Assembly (NCBI RefSeq): GCF_900103645.1
Contig: NZ_FNHP01000005.1
Location: forward strand, 248,001-312,000
Length of the DNA stretch: 64,000 bases
From: Oryzisolibacter propanilivorax
Lineage (GTDB): Bacteria; Pseudomonadota; Gammaproteobacteria; Burkholderiales; Burkholderiaceae_C
Direction of reading: 5' to 3'
Shown: in pieces, positions 1 to 9,395 of the stretch
How positions within the stretch are numbered: the first letter of the stretch is position 1
Layout: every line of letters starts with the position of its first letter
Position numbers and translations under genes: made by a program
Notes under the pieces: model-generated
Database searches by the model: none
What the model was told of the DNA's origin: nothing
Seen by the model: only the letters and a program-made list of their open reading frames with translations

Positions 1-120
1 CACCGGGTCCTGAGCGGTCGGCCCGCCCCAGGCATGCCAGACCATGTCGCCGCCCGGACCGGGCACCGCCACACGCCGCGCCTGGGCGCGCAAGTGCGCC
101 ACCAGGGGCGATTCGGTCAC
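1..120 (-). CDS. Probable alpha/beta-hydrolase, N-terminal fragment
   Basis: Only the first 40 codons are in the window; the gene continues past the left edge. It starts with GTG at 118-120, overlapping the aroQ stop in a GTGA arrangement, so it is very likely translated with aroQ. The visible peptide begins [11 protein letters not shown] and contains [14 protein letters not shown], which resembles the first beta strands of alpha/beta-hydrolase esterases. That family assignment is an inference from a short stretch; the nucleophile elbow and catalytic triad lie outside the window. Confidence 0.45.
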   Translation of the reverse strand, partial: MTESPLVAHLRAQARRVAVPGPGGDMVWHAWGGPTAQDPV

Positions 121-566
121 CACTGCGCCACCCCGTCGATGGCCAGCGCATAGCCCTGCACGCCAAAGCCGCACAGCACCGCGCGGGCGGCGGCCGACAG
201 ATAGGAATGGTGGCGGAAGGATTCGCGTGCGTGCACGTTGCTGATGTGCAACTCGACCAGCGGCACACCGGTGCCCTTGACCGCATCCAGCAGCGCCACG
301 CTGGTGTGGGTGTAGGCGCCGGCGTTCAGGACCAGCCCGGCCAGCGCCCCCTGGCCGTGCAGGCGTCCGGCCTCGTGGATCCAGTCCACCAGCTCGCCCT
401 CGTGGTTGCTCTGGCGAAACACCAGCCCCAGGCCATGGCGCTCGCAGGCCTGATGGCACAGCGCCTCGACGTCGGCCAGGGTGTGCGCGCCATAGATCTG
501 CGGCTCGCGCGTGCCGAGCAGGTTCAGGTTGGGGCCGTTGAGGACAAAAACGGTCTTGTGGGTCAT
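117..566 (-). CDS. aroQ: 3-dehydroquinate dehydratase, type II
   Basis: Catalyses the trans-dehydration of 3-dehydroquinate to 3-dehydroshikimate, the third step of the cytoplasmic shikimate pathway; family members form dodecamers. The 149-residue length is normal. Diagnostic motifs are all present: [13 protein letters not shown] near the N-terminus followed by the catalytic loop tyrosine (QIYG), [17 protein letters not shown], the NAGAYTHTS substrate-binding stretch, [17 protein letters not shown] with the catalytic histidine, and G-Y-A-L-A near the C-terminus. A GTG-started reading frame overlaps its stop codon, indicating a downstream co-transcribed gene. Identification is secure. Confidence 0.97.
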   Translation of the reverse strand: MTHKTVFVLNGPNLNLLGTREPQIYGAHTLADVEALCHQACERHGLGLVFRQSNHEGELVDWIHEAGRLHGQGALAGLVLNAGAYTHTSVALLDAVKGTGVPLVELHISNVHARESFRHHSYLSAAARAVLCGFGVQGYALAIDGVAQW

Positions 567-674
567 GGCGGGGGTAAAAGGACGTGTGACGAGGTCAAGG
601 CCGCCGATTATCCGGGCGCCACAAGCACCACGGCCCGCGCGAGCGGGCCGTCAAAGGAAGCGGCAGGCGCAGCG

Positions 675-1019
675 TCAGCGCCAGTCGCGCCCGCCGTAGC
701 GATGGTGATGATGGTGGTAATAGCCGCCACCGTAGTACGGCCGCGGCGCCACGTACACCGGCGCCGGCGGGCGGTAGTAGACCGGCGGCGGCGCGTAGTA
801 CACCGGCGCCGGCGGACGGTAATACACCGGCGGGGGCGGCGTGTAGTACACCGGCGCCGGCGGGGTGTAGTAGCCAGGCGCGGAAGCGCCGACCACCACG
901 CCGGGCACGCCCACGCCGATCGACCATTGCACATCGCTGCGCGCCTGCGCCGCACCAGCGCCGGCCAGCAACGCCAGCGCCACGCCGGCCGAGGTGATCC
1001 AGGTACGGGTTGCAATCAT
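675..1019 (-). CDS. Secreted Tyr/Pro-repeat protein with C-terminal His cluster
   Basis: A 114-residue protein. The ATG at 1017-1019 is chosen because GGAGAG lies 6 bases upstream and the first 27 residues form a signal peptide (basic start, ALALLAGAGA core, cleavage after AQA). The mature part begins SDVQWSIGVGVPGVVVG, then carries five to six tandem units of the type PPAPVYY / PPPPVYYRPP (about residues 49-92), and ends with GGGYYHHHHHRYGGRDWR. Such YxPP/PVYY secreted proteins are common in Burkholderiales with no established function. The polyhistidine run could bind divalent metal (inference). High GC and repeats also give long open frames on the other strand, which I treat as shadows. 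Confidence 0.75.
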   Translation of the reverse strand: MIATRTWITSAGVALALLAGAGAAQARSDVQWSIGVGVPGVVVGASAPGYYTPPAPVYYTPPPPVYYRPPAPVYYAPPPVYYRPPAPVYVAPRPYYGGGYYHHHHHRYGGRDWR

Positions 1020-1200
1020 GAGAACTCTCCTATAGCGGCGGCAATCCAGGCCGCGCAGTGGGTCCAGGGACCAGTGGCTGTGTTCACCACAACGCTCGAA
1101 GTAGCTGAACGGATGGCAGGAGTGTGCAGGTTTGTTGTTTCGGAACGTACGGCCCGGCGTCACCAGGCGTAACCAGGCGGCCATCCTAGAATCGCCTCCC

Positions 1201-2997
<1,797 letters not shown>

Positions 2998-3159
2998 GCT
3001 GCTCGTCCTCCGCCGCCGCGCTTCCTCCGTGCGGCGGTGCTTCATGGGCCGCCTGCAGCGCGGCCCGTGCCCGATAAAGCGCTGGCTTCCTACTCCTGCC
3101 TGGCCCATGCCCGGCTACGCTCGCGCGTTTCTCACATTCCCCTTCACACAGGAGATTCC

Positions 3160-4017
3160 ATGCGTGCGACGACCGCGTACAAGACCCTTTCCACCCTGGC
3201 GCTGGCGGCCCTGATGGCGGCCTGTGCCAGCGGCCCCGCGCCGTCCAGCCAGTCGCCGGTCCAGCCCGGCCAGGTGGCCACCACCCCGGCGTCCATGCCC
3301 GCAACTCCGCTGACCTCCAGCCAGCCTCCCAGCATCGCGGCCTTCGACTGGGAGCTGGTATCCATGGCCGACCGCCAGGGCAATGCCGACACGCGCTGGC
3401 GCATCCCCGGCCAGCGCGCTCCGCGCCTGCACTTCGAGGGCGGGCGCCTGACGGTGCACAACCTGTGCAACGTGGTCAGCAGCGGCTACCAGATCCAGGG
3501 CAGCACCATGCTGCTGCTGCCCGGCGCCGCCACCAAGCGCGCCTGCGCCAACCAGCAACTGACGGAGCTGGAGCAGAACATGGCGCTTTACCTGAGCGCG
3601 CCTGCCACCTACGAGCTGCGCGGCAACGCCGGCGGCCCGCCGCTGCTGGTACTGCACTTCGGCGACGGCACGCGCTGGGAGATGACCGGCACGGCCACGC
3701 CGCAGTCGCGCTACGGTGGCCCGGGCGAGCGGGTGTTTTTGGAAGTGGGGCCGCAGCGCGTGTCCTGCAGCCACCCCTTGATGCCTGGCGCGCAGTGCCT
3801 GCAGATACGCGAGGTGCGCTACGGCGACAACGGCGTGCGCCAGAGTACCGGCCAGTGGCAGCCCCTGCAGGGCGAGATCGAGGGCTTCGAATTCCAGCCC
3901 GGCATGCGCCAGGTGCTGCGCCTGCACCGTTTCACGCTGCGCCCGCCATTGCCGGCTGACGCAGCTCCCCACGCCTACGTGTTGGACACGGTGATCGAGT
4001 CCGAGCAGGTGCGCTGA
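3160..4017 (+). CDS. META/DUF4377 domain lipoprotein
   Basis: A 285-residue exported lipoprotein. The ATG at 3160 has AGGAG about 5 bases upstream and gives a lipoprotein signal ending in the lipobox-like LMAACASG, so cysteine about residue 22 is probably lipidated. A Pro/Ser/Gln-rich linker leads into a META (HslJ-like) domain (about 60-190; FDWELVSM ... LHFEGGRLTVHNLCN ... LVLHFGDGTRWEMTG). The C-terminal DUF4377 domain (about 195-285) contains ERVFLEVGPQRVSC and MPGAQCLQIREV. Several cysteines suggest periplasmic disulfides. Proteins of this architecture are envelope proteins of unknown exact role, linked in some species to stress. It stands alone, ending at a strong shared terminator. Confidence 0.8.
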   Translation: MRATTAYKTLSTLALAALMAACASGPAPSSQSPVQPGQVATTPASMPATPLTSSQPPSIAAFDWELVSMADRQGNADTRWRIPGQRAPRLHFEGGRLTVHNLCNVVSSGYQIQGSTMLLLPGAATKRACANQQLTELEQNMALYLSAPATYELRGNAGGPPLLVLHFGDGTRWEMTGTATPQSRYGGPGERVFLEVGPQRVSCSHPLMPGAQCLQIREVRYGDNGVRQSTGQWQPLQGEIEGFEFQPGMRQVLRLHRFTLRPPLPADAAPHAYVLDTVIESEQVR

Positions 4018-4027
4018 ACGCGCCAAG

Positions 4028-4068
4028 AATAAAGGGCTGAAGGCCAAAACAGCCTTCAGCCCTTTATT
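4028..4068. terminator. Bidirectional intrinsic terminator
   Basis: A perfect 17-bp inverted repeat (4028-4044 pairs with 4052-4068; AATAAAGGGCTGAAGGC) with a 7-base loop. Because the stem ends in AATAAA/TTTATT, the transcript carries a U-rich tail in either direction. It sits between the convergent lipoprotein gene and aspA and overlaps a copy of the palindromic repeat family. Confidence 0.8.
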
Positions 4069-4102
4069 TATATAGGCGCTTAGCTCCTTTTTTTATAGCA
4101 AA
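4045..4102 (-). repeat. Palindromic intergenic element, copy 1
   Basis: Reads on the minus strand as GCTATAAAAAAAGGAGC..GCGCC..AAGGGCTGAAGGC..TTTT, matching the element found throughout the window. It abuts the aspA stop codon and contributes one arm of the terminator at 4028-4068. Confidence 0.65.
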
Positions 4103-4103
4103 C

Positions 4104-5507
4104 TCAATGGGACGCGCTCAGCGCCCCGGCCTGCGTCAGGCGCTCGGCCACCAGCAGCTTGGCCATGTCGGCCTGGCTCATGATGCCCAGGTCTTCGGCC
4201 ACCTGGGCGATGGGCTTGCCGCTGGCGATTGCCGCCTTGGCGATCGCCGCCGCCTTCTCGTAGCCGATCAGCGGGTTCAGCGCCGTCACCAGCGTCACCG
4301 ACGAGGCGATGCGCTGGGTCAGCAGATCCTGGTTGGCGACGATGCCTTCGACGCAGTGGACCTGCAGCGTGTGACAGGCGCGGCTCAGGTGGTGCAGGCT
4401 CTTGTGCAGCGCCCAGGCGATCAGCGGCTCGAAGGCGTTGAGCTGCAGCTGCCCGGCCTCGCAGGCCATGGTGATGGCGGCGTCGTTGCCGATGACCTCG
4501 AAGCACACCTGGTTCATGACTTCCGGGATCACCGGGTTGACCTTGCCGGGCATGATGGACGAGCCGGCCTGGCGCGCCGGCAGCTGGATGTCGCCCACGC
4601 CGGCCTGCGGGCCCGAGGACAGCAGGCGCAGGTCGTTGCTGATCTTGGACAGCTTGGCGGCGATGCGCTTGAGCACACCGGAGATGTCGACAAAGGCGCC
4701 GGTGTCCGAGGTGGCGGCGATCAGGTTGCCGGCGGCCTTCACGGGCACGCCCGACAGCTCGGCCAGCTTCGGCGTGACCACGTCCACGTAGCCCACGGGC
4801 GCGTTGATGCCGGTGCCGATGGCCGTGCCGCCCATGTTGATCTCGCACATCAGGTAGGCCGACTCGCGCAGGCGGCGCTCGTCGTCGGCAATCATGGCGG
4901 CGAAGGCCTCGAACTCCTGGCCCAGCGTCATGGGCACGGCGTCCTGCAGCTGGGTGCGGCCGACTTTCAAAATCTTGGCGAACTCGCGCGCCTTGGCTTC
5001 GAAGGCGCCGCGCAGCGCGGCCAGGGACGACAGCAACGTCTGGATGCCGAAATACGTGGCGATCTTGACGGCGGTCGGATAGGTGTCGTTGGTGCTTTGC
5101 GAGGCGTTGACGTGGTCGTTCGGGTGGATCACGTCGTAGCGGCCCTTGTCCAGGCCCAGGTGCTCCAGGGCGCGGTTGGCGATGACCTCGTTGGCGTTCA
5201 TGTTGGTCGAGGTGCCGGCGCCGCCCTGGATCACGTCGACGGCGAACTGCTCGTGCAGCTGCCCGGCGATCAGGTCGTCGCAGGCGCGCGAGATGGCATC
5301 CGCCTGGCGCTGGTCAATGGCGCCCAACTGCAGGTTGGCGTGCGCCGCGGCCTTCTTGACGAAGGCGAAGGCCCGGACCAGCTCGGGCATCTGGGCCACG
5401 CTGTGGCCGGTGATGGGGAAGTTCTCCACGGCGCGGGCCGTGTGCACGCCCCAGTAGGCGTCGGGAGGAATGGTCTTGATGCCGAGGAAGTCTTTTTCTT
5501 GGCGCAT
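4104..5507 (-). CDS. aspA: Aspartate ammonia-lyase
   Basis: Reversibly deaminates L-aspartate to fumarate and ammonia in the cytoplasm; fumarase/aspartase superfamily. The start at 5505-5507 gives MRQEKDFLG and 467 residues, the normal length, although the frame is open upstream. The superfamily signature GSSIMPGKVNP lies at about residues 313-323; GGAGTSTNMNANEV and HPNDHVNASQSTNDTYPTA are the other two conserved regions. The N-terminus (KDFLGIKTIPPDAYWGVHTARAVENF) and NANEV are aspartase-like rather than fumarase C-like, though the families are close. No clear Shine-Dalgarno sequence is present; a pyrimidine-rich leader precedes the ATG. It is a single gene, ending against a shared terminator. 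Confidence 0.92.
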   Translation of the reverse strand: MRQEKDFLGIKTIPPDAYWGVHTARAVENFPITGHSVAQMPELVRAFAFVKKAAAHANLQLGAIDQRQADAISRACDDLIAGQLHEQFAVDVIQGGAGTSTNMNANEVIANRALEHLGLDKGRYDVIHPNDHVNASQSTNDTYPTAVKIATYFGIQTLLSSLAALRGAFEAKAREFAKILKVGRTQLQDAVPMTLGQEFEAFAAMIADDERRLRESAYLMCEINMGGTAIGTGINAPVGYVDVVTPKLAELSGVPVKAAGNLIAATSDTGAFVDISGVLKRIAAKLSKISNDLRLLSSGPQAGVGDIQLPARQAGSSIMPGKVNPVIPEVMNQVCFEVIGNDAAITMACEAGQLQLNAFEPLIAWALHKSLHHLSRACHTLQVHCVEGIVANQDLLTQRIASSVTLVTALNPLIGYEKAAAIAKAAIASGKPIAQVAEDLGIMSQADMAKLLVAERLTQAGALSASH

Positions 5508-5901
5508 GGTGGTCGGAAGGAAAGAAAACAAGAAGGAAAAAAGGAATGTGGCTGGCACGAACGGCTGCACCGCCGCGGGCGGACGCCGGATCGTGCGGCC
5601 GGTGCGGCAACCGCTGCCGGCCGGGTGGCCATGGGACCGGCGCGCACCTTGTGGGCAGCGCATGTACCACGGCCCGGCGGCGCGCAGGCACGCCGGTGCC
5701 AAACGTGGCAATGCCCTGTCGGCGAGTCGCGCGGATGGCGCGGCGCCGCACAGGGCATGGCGGTGGATTATGACCCAATGCGCGGAGCGCGCATGGCTTC
5801 ATCCCCAAACCGCATAACCCGCCCAGGCGGCGCATCCAGGCTGCGGCTTTCCTACACTGCGCACCGGGCGTTCGTGCTCCCTTTGCCTTCGCCCCCACAT
5901 C
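5508..5901. other. Divergent intergenic region aspA / pseudouridine synthase
   Basis: 394 bases with no convincing gene. The first 50 bases are A/G-rich on the plus strand, giving aspA a pyrimidine-rich leader. A 9-bp inverted repeat ATGCCCTGT (5711-5719) / ACAGGGCAT (5750-5758) is separated by 30 bases and could be an operator or a hairpin; nothing else shows how aspA is controlled. Short open frames here lack start signals and normal protein character. Confidence 0.4.
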
Positions 5902-6540
5902 ATGCCCTCCGCCCCGCCGCCCCTTTTGCCCCCTGCCTCCACGCTCTCCGGCCGGCGCCTGCTGCGCTTCTACAAGCCCTACGGCGTGCTCAGCCAGTTC
6001 ACCGCCGAGGGCCGCTGGCGTGGCCTGAAGGATTTCATCGACGTGCCGGGTGTGTATGTGGCCGGCCGGCTGGATGCCGACAGCGAGGGCCTGCTGCTGC
6101 TGACCAACGACGGGCAGTTGCAGGCGCTCATCAGCGATCCGCGGCACAAGATGCCCAAGACCTACTGGGTGCAGATCGAGGGTGTGCCGGATGATGCGGC
6201 GCTGGCGCGCCTGCGCGCCGGCGTGCTGCTGAACGACGGCCCCACCCTGCCCGCCCAGGCGCGCCTGCTGGACACGGCGCCGCCGCTGGCGCCGCGCGAG
6301 CCGCCGATCCGCGTGCGCCAGAGCGTGCCCGACAGCTGGATCGAGCTGGTCATCCGCGAGGGGCGCAACCGCCAGGTGCGGCGCATGACCGCCGCCGTCG
6401 GCCACCCCACGCTGCGCCTGGTGCGCGCGGCGGTCGGGCCCTACGCGCTGCAGGGCCTGGCGCCAGGCACCTGGGACGACGTGCCGCCGCCCGAGGGATA
6501 CCGCAGGCGCCCCGCGCCACCCAAGGCGCGCAGGATCTGA
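5902..6540 (+). CDS. rluE: RsuA/RluE-family 23S rRNA pseudouridine synthase
   Basis: Converts a specific uridine in large-subunit rRNA to pseudouridine; closest in form to RluE (U2457 in E. coli), a short RsuA-family enzyme without the S4 domain. The 212-residue protein has the family signatures in order: RFYKPYGVLSQFT (about 21-33), the catalytic-aspartate block GRLDADSEGLLLLTNDG (about 54-70, Asp in GRLDAD), HKMPKTYWVQIEG, and EGRNRQVRRMTAAVGHPTLRLVR near the C-terminus. The first 18 residues are Pro-rich and poorly conserved, so a slightly later start is possible. Assignment to RluE rather than RluB/RsuA rests on length and the absent S4 domain. Confidence 0.85.
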   Translation: MPSAPPPLLPPASTLSGRRLLRFYKPYGVLSQFTAEGRWRGLKDFIDVPGVYVAGRLDADSEGLLLLTNDGQLQALISDPRHKMPKTYWVQIEGVPDDAALARLRAGVLLNDGPTLPAQARLLDTAPPLAPREPPIRVRQSVPDSWIELVIREGRNRQVRRMTAAVGHPTLRLVRAAVGPYALQGLAPGTWDDVPPPEGYRRRPAPPKARRI

Positions 6541-6562
6541 CCGCGGGCACGGCGGCGCCGGT

Positions 6563-6760
6563 TCAGCGCGGCTTGCGCAGCCCGCAGGTGTTCATGCCCA
6601 GCAGGCCATAGGCCGGGCAGAAGCGGAACATTCCCGTGAGCAGGGGCACCACGCCCAGCCAGCCCCACCAACCCACGGTGCCGGTTGCGGCCAGGGCGAT
6701 CAGTACCAGTCCGAACACGACGCGCAGGATGCGGTCGATGCCGCCTACGTTGAATTGCAT
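6563..6760 (-). CDS. DUF2892 (YgaP-type) small membrane protein
   Basis: A 65-residue inner-membrane protein. It starts MQFNVGGIDRILRVVFGLVLI, the standard DUF2892 opening, with two predicted helices (about 10-27 and 29-45) and the ending FRFCPAYGLLGMNTCGLRK; the two cysteines of the FCPAYxxxGxxTC block are conserved in the family. It lies just downstream of a rhodanese fused to a similar two-helix module and probably shares its transcript (43-base gap). The exact role is unknown; the context suggests handling or export of a sulfur or thiocyanate species by analogy with YgaP. Confidence 0.8.
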   Translation of the reverse strand: MQFNVGGIDRILRVVFGLVLIALAATGTVGWWGWLGVVPLLTGMFRFCPAYGLLGMNTCGLRKPR

Positions 6761-6802
6761 GGTGTTTTCTCCCTCGACGGTTGGATGAACGAATGTGGCC
6801 CG

Positions 6803-7345
6803 TCAGGCCGCGGCAGCCCTGCGGTTCCAGGGCATCCTCAGCAGCAGGCGCGCCATGCCGCAAAAGCCCGACACGCCTGCAAACACCAGCCCGCAGCCGA
6901 CAAACGCCGGCAGCAGCAAAAACCAGGGCGACAGCCCGGCGCCCAGCGCCGTGCCCAGGGCCACCAGCGTCCCGGCGGTGATCTGCACCTGACGCTGCAA
7001 CTCCAGCGGTTGCGCGGCGTCGCGCAGCACCGGCAGGCCGGCGCGCTTCCAACCGTCCAGCCCACCCTCCAGCACATACGCCGGGCACGGCGCGCAGCCG
7101 GCCAGCCAGGCCGCGTATTGCGCGGTGCGCTGGCCCGAGCGGCAGTGGAAGACCACCGCCGGCGCGCCGGCCAGCAGGCTGCCGGCATCCGGTGCCTGGG
7201 CGCGCAGGCGGTCCAGCGGCAGGCTGCGCGCGCCGGCGATGCGCTCGCGCGCATGCTCGTCGGGGCCGCGCACGTCGACGAGCACGGCGCCCCGGGTGTC
7301 GATCAGGTGGCGCGCGGCCAGGGCGTCCAGGGGTTGCAGGGTCAT
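6803..7345 (-). CDS. Rhodanese-membrane fusion protein (YgaP-like)
   Basis: 180 residues. Residues 1-105 form a rhodanese domain (VLVDVRGPDEHARERIAGARSLPL) with active-site loop CRSGQR, whose cysteine would carry a persulfide. Residues about 118-165 contain two hydrophobic helices of DUF2892 type, and the C-terminus is basic (RMPWNRR). This is the architecture of E. coli YgaP, an inner-membrane sulfurtransferase with a cytoplasmic rhodanese domain. It sits 29 bases downstream of an ArsR-family gene whose cysteines match persulfide sensors, so induction by reactive sulfur is the natural inference. Confidence 0.85.
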   Translation of the reverse strand: MTLQPLDALAARHLIDTRGAVLVDVRGPDEHARERIAGARSLPLDRLRAQAPDAGSLLAGAPAVVFHCRSGQRTAQYAAWLAGCAPCPAYVLEGGLDGWKRAGLPVLRDAAQPLELQRQVQITAGTLVALGTALGAGLSPWFLLLPAFVGCGLVFAGVSGFCGMARLLLRMPWNRRAAAA

Positions 7346-7374
7346 GGCGGGTCGGTGCTTTCAGGGCAGAAGGG

Positions 7375-7695
7375 TCACGGACAGAAGATGTCCTTGAGCG
7401 TGGCCACCAGGGTGGCCACGTGCGGGTGGTCGATGCGGTAGTACAGCGTCTGCGCCTCGCGGCGGAAGGCCACCAAGCCTTCGTCGCGCATGCGCGAGAG
7501 GTGCTGCGACAGCGCCGAGGGGCTGAGCGCCACGAACTCGTTCAGCGCGCCCACGCTCATCTCGCCATGCTCGATCAACAGGCACAGCACCAGCAGGCGG
7601 TTCGGGTTGCCCACCGCCTGCAGCAGCGCGGCCGCCTGCGTGGCGCTGCGCTGCAACTGGGCAAAGCTGTCGGATGGAGCGTGGGAGTCGTTCAT
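7375..7695 (-). CDS. ArsR-family repressor, BigR/SqrR-like persulfide sensor
   Basis: 106-residue winged-helix repressor. Recognition helix region SPSALSQHLSRMRDEGLVAFRREAQTLYYRI is typical of ArsR/SmtB proteins. It lacks metal-site motifs such as ELCVCDL and instead has cysteines at 38 (LLVLCLL) and 105 (DIFCP), 67 apart. BigR and SqrR sense persulfides by linking cysteines at nearly the same spacing (41/107 or 42/108), so a reactive-sulfur sensor is the best reading. It heads a leftward transcript with the rhodanese-YgaP gene and the DUF2892 gene. An AT-rich palindrome lies just upstream of its start. Confidence 0.8.
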   Translation of the reverse strand: MNDSHAPSDSFAQLQRSATQAAALLQAVGNPNRLLVLCLLIEHGEMSVGALNEFVALSPSALSQHLSRMRDEGLVAFRREAQTLYYRIDHPHVATLVATLKDIFCP

Positions 7696-7712
7696 GGCGT
7701 GCTCGGGATTGT

Positions 7713-7732
7713 AATTCAGTAATTTCTAAATT
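7713..7732. promoter_or_regulatory. Candidate operator for the BigR-like ArsR repressor
   Basis: AATTCAG-N6-CTAAATT: two 7-base half-sites matching at 6 of 7 positions, 17 bases upstream of the repressor start codon, in an AT-rich patch that stands out from the GC-rich surroundings. Known BigR boxes are AT-rich palindromes of similar size. It lies between the leftward sulfur genes and the rightward AhpD-like gene, so it could control both. Confidence 0.6.
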
Positions 7733-7817
7733 AGACTTCGCTAAACAAAGCGCCCGTTTACCGCGTGGCCTTTGTTCTCATCGTCTGTTCCACCGGCATT
7801 TTCCAGGGAGTGTTTCC

Positions 7818-8168
7818 ATGACCGTCGCCTCGTACCAGCAACTCACCCAGACCATCTCCGGCAACCTCGCGCCGCTGCGCAAGAGCGTGCCGGGTGTGAT
7901 GGCCGGCTTTCACGAGATGGGCAAGGCCGCCATCGCCGACGGCGCGCTGGACGCAAAGACCAAGGAGCTGATCGCCCTGGCGGTCGGCGTGGCCGCGCGC
8001 TGCGAGGGCTGCATCGGCTTTCACACCAAGGCCCTGGCGCGCCTGGGCGCCACGCAGGCGGAGGTGCACGAGGCGCTGGGCGTGGCGATCTACATGGGCG
8101 GCGGTCCGGTGGCGATGTATGCCGCCAGCGCCGTGCAGGCGTTCGACGAGTTCAAGCCGGCGGCCTGA
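7818..8168 (+). CDS. Carboxymuconolactone decarboxylase family (AhpD-like) protein
   Basis: 116 residues, all-alpha AhpD-like fold. The frame is open upstream, but the ATG at 7818 gives the family's normal N-terminus (MTVASYQQLTQTISG). The redox motif CEGCIGFHTKALARLGAT (CxxC then H, about residues 61-67) is the AhpD/CMD signature: such proteins act as disulfide or peroxide reductases. It diverges from the ArsR-rhodanese group across the operator at 7713-7732, which suggests a shared role in oxidative or sulfur stress. True carboxymuconolactone decarboxylase activity is unlikely given the CxxC motif and context. Confidence 0.85.
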   Translation: MTVASYQQLTQTISGNLAPLRKSVPGVMAGFHEMGKAAIADGALDAKTKELIALAVGVAARCEGCIGFHTKALARLGATQAEVHEALGVAIYMGGGPVAMYAASAVQAFDEFKPAA

Positions 8169-8202
8169 CGGGTCGCCGCCTGCGCCGGGCAGCGCCTGTT
8201 CG

Positions 8203-9165
8203 TCAGGCGCGCGCCTGGCGCAGGCGCAGCCCTCCGTCCAGCACCAGCAGCGCCACGGCGGCGAAGATCGGGCCGTAGGTCGCCCACTGCGTATGGTCAA
8301 TGCTCTCGCCCAGCACCAGCGCCACCAGCGCCAGCAGCACCGGTTCGACATAGCTCAGCAGACCGAACAGCGTCAGCGGCAGCCAGCGGGCGGACATCAT
8401 GTACAGCGCCAGCGCCACCGCGCTGACCAGGCCCATCAGCGGCACCATCGCCCACAGGTGCGGGCTGCCCGTCACCAGCGGCAGCGACGACGGTGCACGC
8501 AGCACGAACCACAGCGCCGCCGGCAGCAGTAGCAGCATGTCCAGCCAGTGCCCGCCCAGGCTGTCGCTGCGCAGCCAGCGGCGCCAGACGAAATAGACCG
8601 TGTAGCCCACCGAGACCAGCCAGGTCTCCCACGACAGTCCGCCCGAATGCAGTACCTCGTGCGCCACGCCGGCCGCGGCCAGCAGGGTCGCCACCCACTG
8701 CAGCCGCGTCAGGCGCTCGCCATACAGCACCCGCCCGGTCAGCACCATCATCAGCGGCAGCAGAAAGTAGCCCAGCGACACCGGCAGCGCCCGCCCGTGC
8801 AGCGGCGCCCACAGGAAGAGCCACAGCTGCACTCCCAGCATCGCCGCGCTGGCCAGCAGGCCCAGCGCCAGCCATGGCGCGCGCCGCATGCGCAGCAGCA
8901 GCAGGCGCACGCGCGCGCCCTGGCGCAGGCCGAGCAGCAGCGCGGTGGTGAAGGGCAGCGTGCTGAGCACGCGCCAGCCGAAGATCTGCTCACCGTCCAG
9001 CGGCACGAGAAACGGCGCCATGAAATACATGGCGCCAAACAGCACGGATGCGGCGACGGACGCCGCCAGGCCTTTGAACACGAAAGCAACCGGAAAGGAT
9101 AAGAGGAAGGGAAAGCAAAGCGGCAGGAAGGCGCGGCCCCTGCGCGGTCCTGGATTGTCCGCCAT
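8203..9165 (-). CDS. EamA-family (RarD-like) permease
   Basis: About 320 residues with ten predicted membrane helices and two EamA repeats. The stretches GLAASVAASVLFGAMYF, LPVSLGYFLLPLMMVLTGRVLYGERLTRLQW and LSYVEPVLLALVALVLGE match the RarD branch of drug/metabolite transporters. The substrate is unknown; RarD-type proteins have been linked to chloramphenicol resistance or metabolite efflux without firm proof. The start is uncertain: the ATG at 9163-9165 gives a long, partly charged leader, and a GTG about 33 codons downstream (VFKGLAASVA) would start right before the first helix. Neither has a good ribosome-binding site. Confidence 0.8.
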   Translation of the reverse strand: MADNPGPRRGRAFLPLCFPFLLSFPVAFVFKGLAASVAASVLFGAMYFMAPFLVPLDGEQIFGWRVLSTLPFTTALLLGLRQGARVRLLLLRMRRAPWLALGLLASAAMLGVQLWLFLWAPLHGRALPVSLGYFLLPLMMVLTGRVLYGERLTRLQWVATLLAAAGVAHEVLHSGGLSWETWLVSVGYTVYFVWRRWLRSDSLGGHWLDMLLLLPAALWFVLRAPSSLPLVTGSPHLWAMVPLMGLVSAVALALYMMSARWLPLTLFGLLSYVEPVLLALVALVLGESIDHTQWATYGPIFAAVALLVLDGGLRLRQARA

Positions 9166-9395
9166 GCGCTGCGCACGGCTGCGGGCGCAGTGCATTGGCG
9201 TTGGCCTTGGTGGTGGTGGCGTTGACGGCGGCAGCGGTGGCGTCAGGGCGCCTCGCAGCATGTGGTCGCTCCGGGCGCGTTCTCAGGCATGCGCCGCCGG
9301 GGCCATGCAGCCGTGCATCGGCATCACCGCCCTGCTTCCACCCGCCGTCCGGGCGGACATCTTCTATATTCGCCGCTTTTATCCCTGTCCCGCCC

